Position numbers and translations under genes: made by a program. Below, one piece after another: positions 6,294-9,338 of a stretch of 9,338 nucleotides of DNA; position 1 is the first letter of the stretch, and the number at the start of each line of letters is the position of its first letter. This DNA is from Desulfobacterales bacterium (GTDB lineage: Bacteria > Desulfobacterota > DSM-4660 > Desulfatiglandales > Desulfatiglandaceae), in assembly GCA_021107495.1 (NCBI GenBank), contig JAIOSR010000192.1, positions 1-9,338 on the forward strand, given 5' to 3'. The notes beneath the pieces were generated by a model. The model saw only the letters and a program-made list of their open reading frames with translations. It was not told the DNA's origin and ran no database searches.

Positions 6294-7840
6294 TCAGCAA
6301 CGCATCCCTCTCTTTTTGGGGCCGAGGTTTTTGCTTTCGACATTGTAGGCCGTTTCGACCCACTCACATAAGAGGGACCGGGTGTCTCTCGGGTCTATAA
6401 TATCTTCTATGCCAAATGCCTCCGCTGTTCTGAAAGGGGATGAAATGGTCAGGTAGGTCTCCTGTAGTTCCTCAAGACAGGCCTCGGGGTCTTCTGCTGA
6501 CTCGAGCTCTCTTCTGTGGGCCGCGTAGACCCCGCCCTCTACGGGGATATTGCCCCACACGGCAGAAGGCCATGCATATCGCCAGCTCAGCCGAATGCCG
6601 CTCTTCTGTGCCCCCCCGGCGACTCCGAAGCATTTACGCAGGTATATCACGGCCATGGGAGTGGTTGCCTGGATGATGGCAAAACTTGCCCTCACACCCT
6701 TGCGAATGGTCCCGTGCTCCTCACTCTGTTTTCCAACCGTAAACCCGGGCTGATCCGATAAGTTGACAATGGGAAGATGAAAGGTATCGCACATGTCGAT
6801 AAATCGTTGATATTTTTCTGCAACATCATAGTTGAAGGAGCCGCCCAGAAAGTTGGGATCATTGGCCAGTACGCCCACGGGATAGCCGTTCAGCCGGGCC
6901 AGGGCCGTGATCTGTGATCTGCAAAGATGGATTTATTGTCCAGGACAAGCCTCAATATCTTTCTCATATCGTAAGGCTTCCGAATGTCTTTTGGAATAAT
7001 GGAAACCAGGTCCTCTTCACGGCGCTCCGGATTGTCAAGCTCCGCATGTTTTTGTTCGGGCATTTCCCACACATTTGAAGGGAGATAGGACAAAAACCTT
7101 CCGACCTGATCCAATGCATCTTTTTCATCAACCGCGTCATTGTCCACCACGCCCGTAAGCCGCGTATGAAGCCGGTAGCCGCCTAATTCCTCCTTTGTCA
7201 TATCCTCCCCGAATGCTGATTTGACAATGGGGGGGCCCCCGACGAAGACATGGGCCTTTTCTCTCACCATCACGGAGAAATGACTCTGGACCATGTAAAG
7301 GGCACCGAGACCTGCCACAGAACCAAAACCCGCCGAGACCACCGGTATTTCTGACATGACCTCCACCCGGTCCTGGGCGCATTCATCCCCTGAGCTGGGG
7401 AGTTCGGTGTAACCGATCTCCAGGATTTCCCGGATAGACCCCCCTGCCCCCTCAATGAGTCTCACCATGGGGAGCTTCAGGGAACGGGCCATCTTCACAA
7501 AGTAGGCCCCCTTACTCTTGTACATCCTCCCGACAGAGGCGCCTTTAATTGTAAAATCGTCACCGTGTACGGCAATCCTTCTCCCTCCGATCCTCCCGAT
7601 GCCCATCACAAAGGGACAGGGGACCAAGTCCGCGAGCCTGGTTTTGTCCTGCTCATCGTATGTGGGAGCGCCTGCAAGTACACCCCGTTCGCGAAAGGTT
7701 TCCGGGTCACACAACAGGTCTATCCGTTCTCTGACCGTCATTTTGCCATGGGCATGTTGTTTCGCGATATTTTTTTCGCCGCCCAACTGATAAGCGATTT
7801 TTTTTCTTCTTTTCAGCTCTTCTATTTCACGTCTCCACAT
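6294..7840 (-). pseudogene. Acyl-CoA carboxylase carboxyltransferase (beta) subunit, frameshifted
   Basis: Two minus-strand frames together encode a full-length carboxyltransferase of the propionyl/methylcrotonyl-CoA carboxylase beta type. The N-terminal half starts at ATG 7840 (GGAG 8 nt upstream) and contains KMTVRERIDLLCDP, AVHGDDFTIKGASVG, LIEGAGGS and SAGFGSVAGLGALYM, then hits TGA at 6892-6890. The C-terminal half, in another frame, reads ITALARLNGYPVGVLANDP, FHLPIVNLSDQPGF and IYLRKCFGVAGGAQ, and ends GPKKRGMRC. The break is at 6908-6921, where TGATCTG (plus strand) is repeated exactly in tandem. Between NKSIFA and ITALARL only 8 nt remain, whereas family members, as I recall them, have about 8-10 residues there. 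A short deletion of 16-22 nt fits better than a single-base error. The rest of both halves looks intact, so the loss is recent, or it is an assembly error. If functional, the enzyme would move carboxyl groups from biotin to an acyl-CoA. Confidence 0.85.
6908..6921. repeat. Exact 7-bp tandem duplication at the frameshift
   Basis: TGATCTG occurs twice in direct succession (6908-6914 and 6915-6921). Removing one copy does not restore the carboxyltransferase frame, so a simple 7-bp duplication cannot be the whole explanation. A deletion, perhaps mediated by short repeats, must also have occurred. Confidence 0.8.
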
Positions 7841-7875
7841 GTTCGAGTCTCCATTTAAACATTATGTAAATATGG

Positions 7876-8622
7876 TCAGCTACCGCAGATCATCCTTGAG
7901 ACTAACAGTGACTGTTTTTTGGATTTCTCCACTATGGTTGCACTTACGCCCTCGATGTGCTGAAAGCATAAATTACCCGCCTCCTCGAACTTTTTTTGTC
8001 GCAGTAGTTCAACTATCTGCTGGTGCTGGCCAAGTGTTTTCTTGACCATCGGTTTGGAAGCCTCCACATTCTCGAAGAAAGAGACGGACAGATCCACAAT
8101 GACCTTGTGCATCAGGATGATGATCGGATTTTCAGTGATCTCGGCCAACATGGTGTGAAATTCAAAATTAGTGCGGAGTCTTTTGCTGCTTTCGTTTTTC
8201 AAAAAATGGGCCTCGGCCCTGTCAATATTCCGGGCCAGACGATCACAGTCTTCCCGGGTAATCTTTGAGGGGATCAGTTCACTTAGTATCTCCCTCTCAA
8301 GGGATGCCCTGGCCTTGGCTAAATGGGGAAAGGTCACGTTTGTCATTTTCAGGGCATTTCCTATCTGACTAACAACGGCATCGAGGTCCATTTTCCTGAC
8401 ATAGGCACCCCCGCGACTCCCCTGTCTGACCCCGATAACGCCAAATTGCTCCAGAGAACGGACGGCCTCACGGACGGTGACACGGCTGACCCCAAAGATT
8501 TCCCCCAACTCTTTTTCAGAGGGGAGCTTGTCATCAGGCTGGAGGTCGCCCCTGAATATGGCTTCAAGGACCTGGTTCACAATATTTTCATACATACGAT
8601 TTTGCTTTATTTTTTTAAACAT
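7876..8622 (-). CDS. FadR/FCD-type GntR-family transcriptional regulator
   Basis: This 248-residue regulator has an N-terminal winged helix-turn-helix (about 9-77; QVLEAIFRGDLQPDDKLPSE, then VSRVTVREAVRSLEQFGVI and the wing GVRQGSRGGAYV) and a C-terminal FCD ligand-binding domain (about 97-225). The FCD metal-site residues visible are His156 (in NFEFH), His200 and His222. The usual Asp four residues before His156 is Asn152, which may alter metal binding. FCD regulators usually sense organic acids or acyl-CoA-like compounds and often repress adjacent genes. The gene is 35 bp upstream of the carboxyltransferase with no terminator between, so the two form an operon, and it faces the dehydrogenase gene divergently. 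The ATG at 8622 is chosen because AGAGG (8636-8632) lies 9 nt upstream; a TTG three codons earlier abuts that site and is unlikely. Confidence 0.92.
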   Translation of the reverse strand: MFKKIKQNRMYENIVNQVLEAIFRGDLQPDDKLPSEKELGEIFGVSRVTVREAVRSLEQFGVIGVRQGSRGGAYVRKMDLDAVVSQIGNALKMTNVTFPHLAKARASLEREILSELIPSKITREDCDRLARNIDRAEAHFLKNESSKRLRTNFEFHTMLAEITENPIIILMHKVIVDLSVSFFENVEASKPMVKKTLGQHQQIVELLRQKKFEEAGNLCFQHIEGVSATIVEKSKKQSLLVSRMICGS

Positions 8623-8631
8623 GGCTTTCAA

Positions 8632-8636
8632 CCTCT
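8632..8636 (-). promoter_or_regulatory. Ribosome binding site that decides the GntR start
   Basis: AGAGG on the minus strand (8636-8632) is 9 nt upstream of the ATG at 8622. It directly touches the upstream in-frame TTG at 8631, which therefore lacks usable spacing. Confidence 0.6.
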
Positions 8637-8687
8637 GAAGAAAGTCTCATTTTGCATTTTTACTGTATTTTTTGCGGATAGCAGCAA

Positions 8688-8699
8688 ATTAAGCTTAAT
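8688..8699. promoter_or_regulatory. Perfect 12-bp palindrome ATTAAGCTTAAT
   Basis: ATTAAGCTTAAT is its own reverse complement. It lies just downstream of the predicted GntR transcription start, a good place for a repressor to block its own gene. A link to the GntR protein is inference. Confidence 0.45.
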
Positions 8700-8707
8700 G
8701 TTTTATA

Positions 8708-8736
8708 TGTATAATGAACTAACATATTAATGTCAA
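8708..8736 (-). promoter_or_regulatory. Promoter of the GntR-carboxyltransferase operon
   Basis: On the minus strand TTGACA (8736-8731) is separated by exactly 17 nt from TATACA (8713-8708). This is a near-consensus sigma70-type promoter, about 85 nt upstream of the GntR start codon. The -10 box lies within the palindrome TTATATGTATAA (8703-8714). Confidence 0.7.
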
Positions 8737-8752
8737 GCTTTTCGTTTGACAT
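8730..8752. promoter_or_regulatory. Inverted repeat joining two divergent -35 boxes
   Basis: ATGTCAA (8730-8736) and TTGACAT (8746-8752) are exact reverse complements separated by 9 nt. Each arm contains a TTGACA box for one direction. The symmetry may simply reflect two consensus promoters back to back, or it may also be a regulator site. Confidence 0.55.
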
Positions 8753-8775
8753 AATCATCAAGAAGATAATAGTAT
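8746..8775 (+). promoter_or_regulatory. Promoter candidate for the dehydrogenase gene
   Basis: TTGACA (8746-8751) is followed after 18 nt by TAGTAT (8770-8775). The -35 is perfect, the -10 imperfect. The start codon is 160 nt downstream, implying a long leader or an additional promoter nearer the gene. Confidence 0.45.
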
Positions 8776-8935
8776 GCGATAGGAAATGATATTTGATTGA
8801 AGTGAAATTGTTTTGATTACTAACAGCAGAAAATTGAATTACGTCCCAATGTTAGGGGATGTAAAGTAGATAAATCCGCCGGGCATCTTAAGAGGTCCGG
8901 GCATTAAAAAATCGAAGGAAACCGGAGGATCGCAC

Positions 8936-9338
8936 ATGGAAATAAAGCAAGTATTTATTGTTGGGGCCGGGCTGATGGGTAGTGGCATAGCTCAGGCCTG
9001 CGCCCAGGCCGGCATAGGGGTAGTTTTAAACGATGTCAACCAGGAAGCCATAGATAAGGGGATGAAAAACATAGATTGGTCAGTGGGAAAATTCATTGAA
9101 AAGGGAAAACTGACGGAAGAGAAGGAAGTGATCTTAAGACGGATTAAGACGGCCATCGATTTTAGAGGAGCGGCAGAGGTCGATTTGGCGATTGAGGTCG
9201 TTTTTGAGAACCTGGAACTGAAGCAGGAGATATTCCGAAAACTGGATGAGTCATGTAGACCTGAGACCTTGTTGGCCAGCAATACTTCCGCCATACCGAT
9301 AACCCTACTCGGGTCAGTGACCGCACGTTCCAACAGGG
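8936..9338 (+). CDS. 3-hydroxyacyl-CoA dehydrogenase, N-terminal part
   Basis: The frame starts with ATG at 8936, preceded by a strong GGAGG (8924-8928) 7 nt upstream, and runs off the right edge after 134 codons. The start MEIKQVFIVGAGLMGSGIAQ contains the NAD-binding GxGxxG (GAGLMG, 10-15), with Asp33 at the end of the second strand to bind the adenine ribose. Further family hallmarks are AIEVVFEN (85-92) and ASNTSAIPIT (114-123), which carries the conserved substrate-site Ser/Asn. Enzymes of this kind (Hbd/PaaH/FadB-type) oxidise 3-hydroxyacyl-CoA to 3-oxoacyl-CoA with NAD in beta-oxidation or in the lower part of anaerobic aromatic degradation, or run in reverse. The catalytic His and the C-terminal dimerisation domain lie outside the window. 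It is probably regulated by the divergently encoded GntR protein. Confidence 0.93.
   Translation, partial: MEIKQVFIVGAGLMGSGIAQACAQAGIGVVLNDVNQEAIDKGMKNIDWSVGKFIEKGKLTEEKEVILRRIKTAIDFRGAAEVDLAIEVVFENLELKQEIFRKLDESCRPETLLASNTSAIPITLLGSVTARSNR

Larger units (their letters stand above)
8623..8935. other. Divergent regulatory region between the GntR and dehydrogenase genes
   Basis: This 313-bp, strongly AT-rich gap contains no credible gene. It holds the outward-facing promoters for both neighbours, a perfect palindrome at 8688-8699, a palindrome over the GntR -10 box (TTATATGTATAA, 8703-8714), the inverted repeat formed by the two -35 boxes (8730-8752), and the direct repeat CCGGGCAT (8879-8886 and 8897-8904) close to the dehydrogenase start. 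The layout fits control of both directions by the GntR protein. Confidence 0.7.

Noticed and set aside
6169..6363. Minus-strand frame downstream of the carboxyltransferase that might be a C-terminal extension or gene remnant
   Set aside because: The carboxyltransferase already ends with the family-like GPKKRGMRC, and the extra frame overlaps the ferredoxin gene without known motifs.
5768..6367. A 199-codon open frame antisense to the ferredoxin gene, reaching into the convergent gap
   Set aside because: The 16-Cys ferredoxin on the plus strand is certain. The antisense product has no recognisable features.

Overview
The window reads as accessory or catabolic DNA from a strictly anaerobic, moderately GC-rich bacterium, most likely a Desulfobacterota (delta-proteobacterial) sulfate reducer or syntroph. 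That placement is an inference. It rests on the mix of genes: a PaaK-type CoA ligase, a cytoplasmic bis-MGD (Mo or W) oxidoreductase with its polyferredoxin partner, an acyl-CoA carboxyltransferase and a 3-hydroxyacyl-CoA dehydrogenase, with IclR and FadR-type GntR regulators. Together these suggest breakdown of an aromatic or other carboxylic acid through CoA thioesters without oxygen. No rRNA, tRNA, CRISPR array, insertion sequence or phage gene was seen.

Layout. The left edge (1-423, minus) holds the N-terminal part of a secreted TPM-domain protein. A 363-bp divergent gap follows (424-786). It contains several inverted repeats and a good sigma70-type promoter whose -10 box lies inside a perfect 11-bp inverted repeat, a strong operator candidate. 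Next comes a plus-strand cluster of six genes: an IclR regulator (787-1578), a PaaK-family CoA ligase (1677-2996), a 60-residue unknown protein (3001-3183), a molybdopterin oxidoreductase (3204-5300), a DUF1566/Lcl-domain protein starting at TTG (5314-5703) and a four-cluster ferredoxin subunit (5756-6211). The gaps inside this cluster are short (4-98 bp) and hold no clear terminator, so it looks like one operon.

Converging on it from the right is a minus-strand pair: a FadR/FCD-type GntR regulator (7876-8622) and an acyl-CoA carboxyltransferase (6294-7840). The carboxyltransferase frame is broken near 6908-6921, beside an exact 7-bp tandem repeat. The divergent gap 8623-8935 carries two outward-facing promoters whose -35 boxes form the arms of one inverted repeat. 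The right edge (8936 onward, plus) starts a 3-hydroxyacyl-CoA dehydrogenase.

How the genes may work together (inference): the ligase activates an acid to its CoA ester, and the Mo/W enzyme with its ferredoxin subunit oxidises, reduces or hydrates that ester or a related compound in the cytoplasm. The IclR protein probably senses the substrate and controls its own promoter. The carboxyltransferase and dehydrogenase would belong to downstream acyl-CoA metabolism under the GntR regulator. The unit of ligase, small protein, Mo/W catalytic subunit, DUF1566 protein and ferredoxin has no membrane subunit and matches no named pathway that I can assign with confidence. It is the best candidate here for an undescribed system.
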